From positions 4,700,164 through 4,764,163 of the forward strand of contig CM074764.1 in assembly GCA_037355855.1 (NCBI GenBank): 64,000 bases of DNA, given 5' to 3'. This DNA comes from Pseudo-nitzschia pungens. Taxonomy: Eukaryota > Bacillariophyta > Bacillariophyceae > Bacillariales > Bacillariaceae. The notes beneath the pieces were generated by a model. It saw only the letters and a program-made list of their open reading frames with translations. It was not told the DNA's origin and made no database searches. This document shows positions 21,359 to 31,508 of the stretch, in pieces (the first letter of the stretch is position 1; each line of letters opens with the position of its first letter). Both the position numbers and the translations under genes were made by a program.

Positions 21359-23100
21359 AGAAGAACTATACTACTATGGAGAAAGAACTCCTCGCAATCG
21401 TACTCTGCTGCAAAGAGTACAGAAAAATGCTACTTGGTGGTGTTATCAATGTATACACTGATCATAAAAACCTTACCTTCCGAACCTTATTGGTCCAACG
21501 AGTCCTCCGGTGGAGACTATTCCTTGAAGAATTTGGTGTCAATCTCACCTATGTTGAAGCTAAGAAGAATGTTCTTGCTGATGCCTTCTCCAGGCTCCCC
21601 CGGATGGATCCACCTACTGAAGGGAAGAAAGCCCTTTCCAAGGGCACCTTAATCGATTTCTTGAAACTTGAAGTGCCCAAACAAGATGAAGAACTGTTTT
21701 TAGCAGAGTTCCCGAACCTCTTCCAACACTTATGCAATGACGCAGACAGCGAACTACAAGCCTGCTTGCTGAATAATGAGTGCCTAGTTAACCTACCAAA
21801 TAACCAAGACCTGGAATGCCCGGTGAACTATTCCAATATCTATCTCCATCAACAGAAAGATCCTACCATCAAGTTCAAGATCCAATCCAAAGCCTTCTTC
21901 TATCAAGAATTAGAAGGCAATAACATCCTCTGCTATGCCAACCAAGCTAACCCAGACAACTGGCGCATATACATACCAAGTTCTCTTTCCAATGATACCA
22001 TCAAATGGTACCATCTTCTGTTGGGTCATTGTGGATCCACCAGGTTATATCAAACTATCTCCGCAAGATTCTACATTGACAATCTATCCAATCTTTGCAA
22101 GACTTACATCTGCCCCGACAGCTGCATTAAGTACAAGAACCAGCACTCCAAGTATGGGAAGCTACCACCGAAAGAAGCTCCACTAGCTCCATTTAACGAG
22201 ATACATGTGGACCTCATAGGCCCCTGGAAGATTACAGCGCAAGGCAAGAACTACAACTTCAAGGCCCTAACATGCATCGATCCAGTCACTAACCTCCTGG
22301 AAATCATCAGAATTAGGGACAAGAAGTCCTCACAGCATGTATTAGACCAATTCAAGAACTGTTGGCTCTCAAGGTATCCAAGACCTATCAGATGTGTCCA
22401 CGACAATGGTGGAGAATTCCTAGGCGCTGAGTTCCAGACCACACTCAAGCAGTATGGGATCCAGTCCATTCCTACCACTGTGAAGAACCCCCAGTCGAAT
22501 GCCATCTGTGAAAGAGTCCACCACACAGTGGCTGATATTCTCAGAGTTTTAGTTCATGTGAATCCCCCTCAAGTCAACACCAGAGCCAGTCAGCTCATGG
22601 ACAATGCGCTAGCAACCTGCATGCACGCCTCCCGGTGCGCAGTCAACGCTGCCTTACAGGCATCCCCAGGGTCCCTAGTATTCAATCGGGACATGCTGAT
22701 TGATCTACCACTAACATCCAACCTGTTAGCTCTACAACAGCTCCGGCAACAAGGGATTAACAAGAATCTGCTCAGAGATAATGCCAAAAGAATCAATCAC
22801 ACCTTCCAAGTAAATGATAAGGTATGGATACAAGAACCGGATCCAGACAAGCTCCAGCCCAGAAAGATCGGGCCTTTTCCAATCACACAAGTCAACGCAA
22901 ATGGAACTGTGAAACTGCAAAGATCTCCCTCAGTGATAGAAACAGTGAATATTCGAAAGCTTACGCCGTATCGAGAACCATCGGATGAATCCACAGTAAG
23001 TCAATCGAATCAGTCGGAGTCTACACCGGCTGAGTCAGCAGATATCGAATTGAGCCAATCAAATGACTCAGATTGCTCCATGAGTCACTGGTCGGCTTAA
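21359..23100 (+). pseudogene. pol: E1 pol, second part (RNase H end, integrase)
   Basis: Continues E1 pol after N1 from NYTTMEKELLAIV, through YTDHKNL, the spacer with EELFLAEFPNLF, the integrase zinc region (WYHLLLGHCG and CPDSC), catalytic VDLIG / VHDNGGEF / NAICERV, and the chromatin-side tail, to TAA at 23098-23100. Open throughout. Non-functional only because the element lost its 5' half and is split by N1. Confidence 0.85.
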
Positions 23101-23130
23101 CTGTGGGATTCGTTCAATCATGGGGCACTA

Positions 23131-23448
23131 TGTAACATGCTAGCGTAGGCTAGTAGTGTTACGAATTAATAATTAACCGAATCCCACATGGGATTCAATC
23201 GATACCTACATGTATGGTATACATGTATGGATATCCGGTATGTATGAACGGGCATATAGAAGAGAGCGATCGTACGATTAAGGTTACATACAGAATATAT
23301 GTTATATACAGGGATGTAGATTATATAAAGAGATCGCGATGACCTCATCGCTCATTATTTCATCTCTTTAATTTCAATCCCATCTCGTAAAGTGAAATAA
23401 CACACAATTATTCATACTACTCCGAAATTTCTACCTTAGAGTGTTACA
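23131..23448 (+). repeat. E1 3' LTR (subfamily C)
   Basis: 318 bp, begins TGTAACATGCTAGCGTAG and ends CTTAGAGTGTTACA. Upstream tract ATCATGGGGCACTA is the polypurine tract. It differs from N5/H2 LTRs in the TATA region (TATATAAAG near 23313). Confidence 0.85.
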
Positions 23449-23568
23449 ACTGGAAGCACTGCTTCCAATGAATCCTTCCAAGCCCACATGAAACGCGCCA
23501 TGGAATCATACTGCGCCCAACATGATGAAGGCACCATTATCTTTAAACCCAAAACGCCTCGCTTTTGA
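23449..23568 (+). pseudogene. gag: H4 gag, C-terminal end
   Basis: About 39 codons in frame from the junction with the E1 LTR to TGA at 23566-23568. They match the C-terminal QAHM...AMESY...QH region of the gag proteins of N3 and T. The 5' part was lost with the E1 insertion and the left-side deletion. Confidence 0.7.
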
Positions 23569-24757
23569 CGGCAACCTATCACCACACCGGCTTACCCAGC
23601 CCGGTAATACCAAACAACAATACAGCACTGTGCCTCCAGCTCCCCTGGACCTGGATGCCAGCTCAGCCCTGCTGACTGGGAAGACGCATGGAGGAGAACC
23701 CCCAGAAAGGAGGGAAGGAACCTACAGAGATGAGCCCTGTTGCAAACAAAATATTCGAACTAAATCAAAGCGCTCAGTCTGATCCACAGTGACGGCAACA
23801 ACAATCAACCAAATAAAAACAAAAAATAAAGATTCAATTATGGCAAAAGAAAGAATCAAATAGCAATAAAAGATCTGGACGCAGGTTGGTTCGGACGCGA
23901 ACTAATTGCAAAAAAGGGCACAGACGCTAAAGCCATGAATCAATAATCAATCGAATCGAATAATATACCAATATCGATAAGGGTACAGACGCAAAACAAA
24001 TTAATCAATCGACTATCGATAGGGTACAGCAGCAACAACAAGACCAACCTTGTTCCGGACAAACAAACAGTCCACAGGGAGCTCTAGATAATCAACAAGA
24101 GCAATCCCACGAAATCCATATTCTACACCCACAGAGGTGCTCTGGAGTTACAAAATTCAAAACTCCAGTAGACTGCTGCACCACCCAAAACAAAAGACCG
24201 GACAAAGTATACGGCAAATCGCGAGCGCTTTACGAATGTAATTCAATACGACACCAACAATGCGTCCCCTCTCTGCGTCACTATACAATCACAGACACAG
24301 CAAGGGCTTTGTACAACGATAACCACAATTCAACGCTCCGGCTTTTCACCTACCTAACTCCTACTACAGGAGGTGTTTTTATGCCTAACCAAGAGCAACT
24401 GATTTTGACAAATCAATCGATTTCAAATCACCCGAATTTATAATCAGCTCCACTCACTACCCCGAGAGGTCCATCACACTTGGGGGAGGAAAAGAATTTT
24501 CTTCGACTCTTTTTCTATTTTTACCATGTCTTTACGAGCAATCTCAAGAACAAGAAACAAATCTTCGATTTCTAAAGTATCACGAAGAACCTTCTTCAAT
24601 CCCACTTCGATCTACATTACCACATATTCCTTCAAATGGCATATATTATCTTCAACCGGTTCTCCAAACGAGCCTATCTCTTTGTCAACAACACTACTCA
24701 ACTCCGAACCTATTGTATTGAACCACATGCAAACTTCACCTAATCATTGGGGCACTA

Positions 24758-25065
24758 TGTAACATGTTAATGTTACGATCCTACGAAGTCTCTAAATGAT
24801 TATTGAATCCCGCATGTACTCCAACATATGTGGTATTCATGTATGTATGTTCAGTATATATATATTTACAGTTCGATATTCAAGTATCAAGATAAATATC
24901 AAGAGTCTTATGACTCGCTGATAATCCTCGATCGCTCATTCATTCCATACTCAAGAAATAATTCCCATCTCGTAAAGTATTCAACCATTCACAATTATAA
25001 TTATTCTTTATTAAAATACCTCTATCGCGTACCACTCCATCTAATTTCTACCCTAGAGTGTTACA
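24758..25065 (+). repeat. H4 3' LTR (subfamily D')
   Basis: 308 bp, begins TGTAACATGTTAATGTTACG, contains TATATATATATTTAC, ends CCCTAGAGTGTTACA. Most similar to the R1 LTR at 59842-60155 (opposite strand). Confidence 0.85.
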
Positions 25066-25165
25066 AGCGCCGCTTCCACATGTTGCGGTAGAAGTTTACC
25101 ATGCCAAGGAACATCTTGAGTTGCTTGGTGTTCTTGGGGGCTTCCAGGCGCTTCATCGCCTCCAG
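25066..25165 (-). pseudogene. pol: H3 pol fragment (end of RT)
   Basis: On minus it encodes EAMKRLEAPKNTKQLKMFLG followed by MVNFYRNMWKRR, the segment that follows the RT palm in gypsy elements (compare QVKSFLGAVGYYRDMW in N3). It continues the frame of the 38004-38552 fragment if the foldback element and one CAG copy are removed. Confidence 0.8.
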
Positions 25166-25711
25166 GAGCGGTCGGAAATAGAAAAAAGTGCGCACCGCGC
25201 GACAGGTTAAGTTTTTTCAAAATGATACGTATGAACTTACCGTACATACTACATATATCAACGTGTGATTTACGTATTATTACGTAGAACGAGATATTCA
25301 AATTTAAAAAGGGGGAACCGGGAAACTAAAACCGGGAAACTAAAAATAGTTGTTTTTGGTTCACGTAATTAATTAATTACGTACGTAATTAATTAATTAC
25401 ATACGTAATTAATATTACGTACGATTGGATTTAATTACGTACGATTGCAGTTAATTACGTACGATTGCAGTTAATTACGTACGATTGAAGATTAATTACG
25501 TAACTATGTGGCTTAAATAGGTAAAGTAGCCAATTTAATGACGCAATAATAATTTGAACATGCCCTTTATCAATGTAAAACATAAGCCTTTTGTAAAAGC
25601 CTCCAAATTGCTTTAATTTGATGACAAGGACAATGTATGCGCCTTTTAAAGTGCCGCTAACAGCCACATATTTGGTACCGTACGTACGTACAATCTACGA
25701 CTTGCACTAGT

Positions 25712-26024
25712 TGTAACACTCTAAGGTAGAAATTTCGGAGTAGTATGAATAATTGTGTGTTATTTCACTTTACGAGATGGGATTGAAATTAGAGAGAGGA
25801 AATAATGAGCGATGAGGTCATCGCGACCTTCTCCTATGATATCCATCCCTGTATATCACATATATTCCGTATGTAACCTTAATCGTATAATCGCTCTCTT
25901 CTGCATGCCTGTTCATACATACCAGATATCCATACATGGATACCTTATATATATATTTGAATCCCATGTGGGATTCGGTTAATTATTAATTCGTAACACT
26001 ACTAGCCTACGCTAGCATGTTACA
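25712..26024 (-). repeat. H2 3' LTR (subfamily C)
   Basis: 313 bp. On minus begins TGTAACATGCTAGCGTAGG, has a TATATATATAAGG TATA-like box, and ends ACCTTAGAGTGTTACA. Preceded by polypurine tract ATCATGGGGCACTA. Confidence 0.85.
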
Positions 26025-27207
26025 TAGTGCCCCATGATTGAACGAATCCCACAGTTAAGCCGACCAGTGACTCATGGAGCAATCTGAGTCATTTGATTGG
26101 CTTAATTCGATATCTGCGGATTCAGCCGGCGTAGACTCCGACTGATTCACTTGATTACTTACTGTGGATTCATTGGATAAATAGGGTCCGACTGCTTCGG
26201 TTCCCGATATGGAGTTAGCTTCCGAATATTCACTGTTTCTATCACTGATGGAGCTCTTTGCAGTTTTACAGTCCCATTCTGATTGACTTGCGTGATTGGA
26301 AAAGGACCGATCTTCCTGGGTTGTAGCTTGTCCGGATCCGGCTCTTGGATCCATACCTTGTCATGGACTTGGAAGGTATGGTTGATACGCTTGGCATTAT
26401 CTCTGAGTAGATTCTTGTTAATCCCTTGTTGCCGGAGCTGTTGCAGAGCTAACAGGTTGGATGTTAGTGGCAGATCAATCAGCATGTCCCGATTGAATAC
26501 TAGGGACCCTGGGGATGCCTGTAAGGCAGCGTTGACAGCACATCGAGAGGCATGCATGCAAGTTGCCAGGGCATTATCCATGAGCTGACTGGCTCTGGTG
26601 TTGACTTGAGGGGGATTCACATGAACTAAGACTCTGAGAATATCAGCAACTGTATGATGGACTCTTTCACAGATGGCATTGGATTGGGGATTCTTCACTG
26701 TAGTGGGAATGGACTGAATCCCATACTGCTTGAGAGTAGTCTGGAACTCAGCGCCTAGGAATTCTCCACCATTGTCGTGGACACATCTGATAGGTCTTGG
26801 ATACCTTGAGAGCCAACAGTTCTTGAATTGGTCTGATACATGCTGTGAGGACTTGTCCCTAATTCTGATGATTTCCAGGAGGTTAGTGACTGGATCGATG
26901 CATGTTAGGGCCTTGAAGTTGTAGTTCTTGCCTTGCGCTGTAATCTTCCAGGGGCCTATGAGGTCCACATGTATCTCGTTAAATGGAGCTAGCGGCGCTT
27001 CCTTCGGTGGTAGCTTTCCATATTTTGAATGTTGGTTCTTGTATTTAATGCAGCTGTTGGGGCAAATGTAAGTCTTGCAAAGATTGGATAGATTGTCAAT
27101 GTAGAATCTTGAGGAGATAGTTTGATATAGCCTGGTGGATCCACAATGACCCAACAGAAGATGGTACCATTTGATGGTATCGTTCGAGAGAGATCTTGGT
27201 ATGTATA
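26025..27207 (-). pseudogene. pol: H2 integrase, C-terminal part
   Basis: Open from the N3 insertion point (DNWRIY / MGHCGSTRLYQ) through VDLIG, HDNGGEF and NAICERV to about 26205, where the frame shifts. The expected tail (AESADIELSQSNDSD ... MSHWSA) continues in another frame to TAA near 26055. Together with the nonsense codons upstream this pol is dead. Confidence 0.8.
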
Positions 27208-27530
27208 TGTAACACTCTAAGGTAGAAATTCGGAGTAGTGTATGAAAATTGTGTGTTTAGATATTTTACGAGATATTGTTATGCGAATAAAGAATGAAGA
27301 CATATAAAATTTCGAGGTCGCGAGCATAGCCACATTTTGGTATGCTCTGCCATAAATGTTGATTCATTGTCGGTTCCCACGATTAGGCATATATCCTAAT
27401 CTGGGACTCGACCATAATAGTTAGGACACATATTAAATGTATCCGGTATCGAAGATTATATTCGATTATTCAATGCGGGATTCGGTTAATTATCAAGTCG
27501 TAACCTACTAGCGTACGCTAGCATGTTACA
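27208..27530 (-). repeat. N3 3' LTR (subfamily B)
   Basis: 323 bp. On minus begins TGTAACATGCTAGCGTACGC and ends TTAGAGTGTTACA. Shares its middle (GGCTATGCTCGCGACCTCG) with subfamily A but its ends with subfamily C, so it looks like a mosaic. Confidence 0.9.
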
Positions 27531-27560
27531 TAGTGCCCCATGATTGAACGAATCCCATGA

Positions 27561-30500
27561 TTAAGCCAACCAATGGTTCGAAGAGGACTCTGAGTCTTCT
27601 GATTGGCTCATTCGAATCTCCGGGATTTCATTCGTCGTAGACTCCGACTGGTTTGGTTCTCGATACGGAGTAAGTTTTCGGATGTTTACTGTTTCGATTA
27701 CCGAAGGGGATTTTTGTAACTTAACAGTCCCATTATCATTGACTTGAGTGATGGCGAAGGGTCCTATTTTGCGTGGTTGCAGTTTGTCCGGATCGGGCTC
27801 TTGGATCCATACCTTGTCATTGACTTGAAAGGTGTGGCTGATTCGCTTGGCATTGTCCCTTAGCAAGTTTCTGTTGATTCCCTGTTGTCTGAGCTGTTGT
27901 AGCGCGATTAGGTTGGAGGTTAGTGGTAGATCAACCAACATGTCCCGATTGAAGACTAGGGACCCTGGGGATGCCTGTAAGGCAGCGTTGACAGCACATC
28001 GAGAGGCATGCATGCAGGTTGCCAGGGCATTGTCCATGAGCTGACTAGCTCTGGTGTTGACTTGAGGGGGATTCACATGAACTAGAACTCGGAGAATATC
28101 AGCGACTGTATGATGGACGCGTTCACAGATGGCATTCGACTGGGGATTCTTCACTGTGGTGGGAATGGACTGAATCCCATACTGTTTGAGTGTTGTCTGG
28201 AACTCAGCCCCTAGGAATTCACCCCCATTATCATGGATACACCTGATAGGTCTGGGGTATCTTGAGAGCCAGCAGTTCTTGAATTGATCAGAGATATGCT
28301 GAGACGATTTGTCTCTGATCCGGATGATTTCAAGTAGATTGGTGACTGGGTCAATACAAGTGAGGGCTTTGAAGTTGTAGTTCTTGCCTTGGGCTGTAAT
28401 CTTCCATGGGCCTATAAGGTCCACATGTATCTCGTTGAATGGCACTAGTGGAGCTTCTTTCGGTGGCAGTTTACCATATTTGGAGTGTTGGTTCTTGTAT
28501 TTGATGCAGTCGTCAGAGCATATGTAGGACTTGCATAAGTTGGACAGGTTATCAGCATAGAATCGTGCTGAGATAGTTTGATATAGCCTGGTGGATCCAC
28601 AATGACCCAGCAGGAGGTGATACCATTTGACTGTATCATTAATCAGTGTTGGTGGAATATAGATCTTCCAATTATCAGGGTTGGACTGATTCGCATAACA
28701 TAACATTCGATTGCCTTCTAATTCTTGGTAGAAGAAGGATTTGGATTGAATCTTGAACTTGATGGTCGGATCTTGTTGTTGATGAAGATATATGGTTGAG
28801 TAGTTCACCGGGCATTCCAAGTCCTGTTGGTTTGGTAGATTAATTAGACACTCATTGTTCAGCAGGCAAGCCTGTAGTTCTTTGTCTGCGTCATGGCATA
28901 AGTGTTGAAACAAATTGGGGAACTCTGTTAGAAATAGTTCTTCATCTTGTTTAGGGACTTCAAGTTTCAAAAAATCAATAAGAGTGCCTTTACCAAGGGC
29001 TTCTTTCTTCCCCACAGTAGGTGGATCCATCCGGGGGAGCCTGGAGAAGGCATCAGCAAGAACGTTCTTCTTGCCTTCGACATAGGTGAGGTTAACGCCA
29101 AATTCTTCCAGGAATAGTCTCCAGCGGAGGACTCGTTGGACTGATAGGGTTCGGAAGGTAAGGTTCTTATGGTCAGTGTATACGTTGATGATTCCACCGA
29201 GGAGCATCTTCCGGTACTCTTTGCAACAGAGTACAATTGCTAGGAGTTCTTTTTCCATAGTAGTATAATTCTTTTGGGTATCAGATAGTTTCTTGGACCA
29301 ATAAGCAATAGGCTTGCCGTCTTGTAATATAGCAGCGCCCAGCTGGAGGTCGGAGGCATCAGTGTACAGTTCAAAGGGCTTGTTAAGATCTGGATAGGTG
29401 TTCAGCGCATCTGCTGCCACCATTGCTTTCATCTCTTGAAAGGCTTTATCTTGAGCAGGACCCCAAATGAAAGCTGAGGGAGCTTTTCTTTGCTTGCCTT
29501 TGATGGTAGCTGCTTGGGGAGTTGTCTTTGGGGTTCCTGTGATATCAAAGAGGGGAGCTAGGACATGAGAACGTCGGGGCCACATGTCCCTGTAGTATCC
29601 TACTGCTCCTAGGAAGGACTTGACTTGGGTCACAGTTCGTGGTCGATCCATATGTAGAATCGCTTCGATCTTCTTTCTCCAGGGCTTGACAGCTGTAGGT
29701 GTCATCCAATATCCAAGGAAGTCAGTCTCTTGTACAGCCCAATCACACTTGAGTGGGTTGCACTTGAGTCCATTTTGGTTGAGCCGGTCTAGGACTTTGT
29801 CTATGGTCTTCATGTGGAGGTCAAAGGATCCATCGGTCCATATACCAATATCGTCAATATAAACAGTGCAATCAGTGTCTTGTAGGATATCTTCCATTAG
29901 TTGCTGGGCAACATCTGGAGAGACTTTGACACCCATTGGTAGTCTTTGATATTCATAGCAACCATATGGAGTTACTATGGTACATAGTTTCTTGCTTGCG
30001 TCATCGAGTTCAAAGCAGTAGTATTGCATGGACAAATCGATCTTGGTAAAGTGAGTATACTTGCCACGCTTGTTCATGATGTCTTGTATCCGGGGGATTG
30101 GATATGGTCGGCGCTCAAGAAGTTCATTCAGTTCTCTAAAGTCTGATACCCATCTAACTCTGTTGTCTTTCTTTGGTACTATGAAGGTTGGGAACGCCCA
30201 TTCGGCCGGTCCAGTGCAACGCTTGAGTACTCCATCATTACAAAGATTCTGGAGCTCCCTTTTGAATAGGTCTTCTCTTTTGTATGCGACTGGATAAGGC
30301 TTCTTGTGTATGGGCTTGGATCCGGGCTTCAGTCTTAGAGAGATCTTCTTGTGTGGATACTTCCCTAGTTCGCCGTTGAAGACATTAGGGTACTTGCTTA
30401 GTATGGCTTGGAACTGTTGTTGCTCTGCTTTGGACATGTGGGACTGTTGCTGTGCGACTGTGGATGGATCTGTTTCTTGGTAGGCTCTGTCTAGGATCAC

Positions 30501-31508
30501 CTTGGACTTGTATGGATTAGTAAAGGAGAGGTCGTCAGCAAAGAGTTCGGCGTCTTCGAGTTCTTCCATGAGCATGGTATGGTTGTCATGGTACAGGGAG
30601 GTATCTTTCATGGGAATGGTTCGATCCATCCACTGAACTGCTCCTTCTTTGAATAGGAGATTGATCTTTGCTAGGTGTAGGAAGTCTCTGCCTAGTATTA
30701 AATCGTATTTGCAGTTCGGGGAATGGAAGAGCCTTGCCTCTTGTCGGTCGATGGTATAGTTGCCGAACTCTTGTAGCTTGGTGGTCTTCATGATAATATA
30801 TTCTGTAGTATCGAAGCTTCCATTCGCTGTAGTGGTTAGGACTTGATGCTTGCTTCTGATTGGTAGTGTTCCGAATGGTAGAGCTCTTTTGTTGATTAGA
30901 GTTCCGGAAGATCCACTATCTAGTAGTGCGAGTAGTGGTCTTGATTTCGTTGGTATGCCTTGTATGTACTGTACTGTAGTTAAAAGAATAGGAGCCACGT
31001 TGCTCTTATTCGGGGATGCCTGTTCTGCTGTATTTCCAGCAGTCGACAGCAGCTTTAAATAATTTTGCTCCAGCGCACCTCCTTTGGTGTAGTCTTTGGA
31101 GTTTCCGGGATTGCAATAGAGATTTTTTGCTGTACCGGTAGACCAATTTCTTGCCAGGGATAAGGTTGGTCCATTTATTGCTGCTGTCTTATTCTGATCG
31201 ATTGTATTAATCGATGATGCGTCTGTACCCTTGGATCGATTCGATTGATTTCGATTCGTATCCATGTTCGGATTGCTCTTTTCGGAGAATCGAACTGTTT
31301 TTGTTGCTGCTGTTGCAGTCTTTGCTGAGCGCTCAACAGGAATACTCCATCCTGTAGGTTCCTTCCCCTCTTTCTCCGGGAGATCCCCTCCTTGCGTCAT
31401 CCCAGTCAGCTGTGCTGGACTGGCATCCAGGGCCTGTGGCGCTGGAGGCAAGGTGATTGCTGGTTTTGGTGGACCCTTGGGTCTCTTGGTGGAGGATTGC
31501 TTGTGCAA
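27561..31508 (-). CDS. pol: N3 pol: protease, reverse transcriptase, RNase H, integrase
   Basis: 1315 codons in the same frame as gag, starting directly after the gag TGA, so there is no separate ATG start. Residues ~1-150: Pro/Ala/Ser linker (PPAPQALDASPAQ). Aspartic protease with LLDSGSSG at ~196-203. RT ~390-620 with YIDD at ~550-553. RNase H with acidic residues at ~717 (YTDAS), ~752 (EKELLA) and ~778 (YTDHKN). Integrase zinc region H-x4-H at ~963-968 and C-x3-C at ~997-1001 (spacing x3 where most integrases have x2). DD35E triad at ~1030 (VDLIG), ~1093 (HDNGG) and ~1129 (NAICE, 35 residues between the last two). C-terminal tail rich in Ser/Glu (SQSEDSESSSNHWLA). All catalytic residues present. 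Likely translated only by readthrough of the TGA. Confidence 0.93.
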   Translation of the reverse strand: MHKQSSTKRPKGPPKPAITLPPAPQALDASPAQLTGMTQGGDLPEKEGKEPTGWSIPVERSAKTATAATKTVRFSEKSNPNMDTNRNQSNRSKGTDASSINTIDQNKTAAINGPTLSLARNWSTGTAKNLYCNPGNSKDYTKGGALEQNYLKLLSTAGNTAEQASPNKSNVAPILLTTVQYIQGIPTKSRPLLALLDSGSSGTLINKRALPFGTLPIRSKHQVLTTTANGSFDTTEYIIMKTTKLQEFGNYTIDRQEARLFHSPNCKYDLILGRDFLHLAKINLLFKEGAVQWMDRTIPMKDTSLYHDNHTMLMEELEDAELFADDLSFTNPYKSKVILDRAYQETDPSTVAQQQSHMSKAEQQQFQAILSKYPNVFNGELGKYPHKKISLRLKPGSKPIHKKPYPVAYKREDLFKRELQNLCNDGVLKRCTGPAEWAFPTFIVPKKDNRVRWVSDFRELNELLERRPYPIPRIQDIMNKRGKYTHFTKIDLSMQYYCFELDDASKKLCTIVTPYGCYEYQRLPMGVKVSPDVAQQLMEDILQDTDCTVYIDDIGIWTDGSFDLHMKTIDKVLDRLNQNGLKCNPLKCDWAVQETDFLGYWMTPTAVKPWRKKIEAILHMDRPRTVTQVKSFLGAVGYYRDMWPRRSHVLAPLFDITGTPKTTPQAATIKGKQRKAPSAFIWGPAQDKAFQEMKAMVAADALNTYPDLNKPFELYTDASDLQLGAAILQDGKPIAYWSKKLSDTQKNYTTMEKELLAIVLCCKEYRKMLLGGIINVYTDHKNLTFRTLSVQRVLRWRLFLEEFGVNLTYVEGKKNVLADAFSRLPRMDPPTVGKKEALGKGTLIDFLKLEVPKQDEELFLTEFPNLFQHLCHDADKELQACLLNNECLINLPNQQDLECPVNYSTIYLHQQQDPTIKFKIQSKSFFYQELEGNRMLCYANQSNPDNWKIYIPPTLINDTVKWYHLLLGHCGSTRLYQTISARFYADNLSNLCKSYICSDDCIKYKNQHSKYGKLPPKEAPLVPFNEIHVDLIGPWKITAQGKNYNFKALTCIDPVTNLLEIIRIRDKSSQHISDQFKNCWLSRYPRPIRCIHDNGGEFLGAEFQTTLKQYGIQSIPTTVKNPQSNAICERVHHTVADILRVLVHVNPPQVNTRASQLMDNALATCMHASRCAVNAALQASPGSLVFNRDMLVDLPLTSNLIALQQLRQQGINRNLLRDNAKRISHTFQVNDKVWIQEPDPDKLQPRKIGPFAITQVNDNGTVKLQKSPSVIETVNIRKLTPYREPNQSESTTNEIPEIRMSQSEDSESSSNHWLA

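Larger units (their letters stand above)
14642..23448 (+). mobile_element. E1: 5'-truncated Ty3/gypsy element carrying nested N1
   Basis: Homology to the other elements begins exactly at the protease DSG codon (14642), with no gag and no 5' LTR, so the left part has been lost by a deletion or rearrangement at ~14641. The body is 14642-16294 and 21359-23448, interrupted by N1 with TSD AGAAG on both sides (16290-16294 and 21359-21363). It ends with pol stop TAA at 23098-23100, polypurine tract near 23121-23130 and the 3' LTR at 23131-23448. The 3' flank is H4 gag sequence, so E1 had inserted into H4. Confidence 0.85.
23449..25065 (+). mobile_element. H4: 3' part of a gag-only element (subfamily D')
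   Basis: Begins inside gag where E1 inserted: 23449-23568 encodes TGSTASNESFQAHMKRAME... to TGA. Then ~1.2 kb of gag-pol linker remnants (LDLDASSALLTGKTHGG) and non-coding sequence, a polypurine tract ATTGGGGCACTA, and a 3' LTR (24758-25065). There is no protease, RT, RNase H or integrase between the gag stop and the LTR. The same pol-less layout recurs in T and R1. H4 sits in H3, whose RT resumes at 25066. Confidence 0.75.

Noticed and set aside
24526..24762. Small conserved ORF (SRTRNKSSISKVSRRTFFNP) just before the D' LTR, also in R1 at 60151-60396
   Set aside because: The two copies differ by compensating-looking but non-triplet indels in the middle and T has stops, so nucleotide conservation is more likely non-coding.
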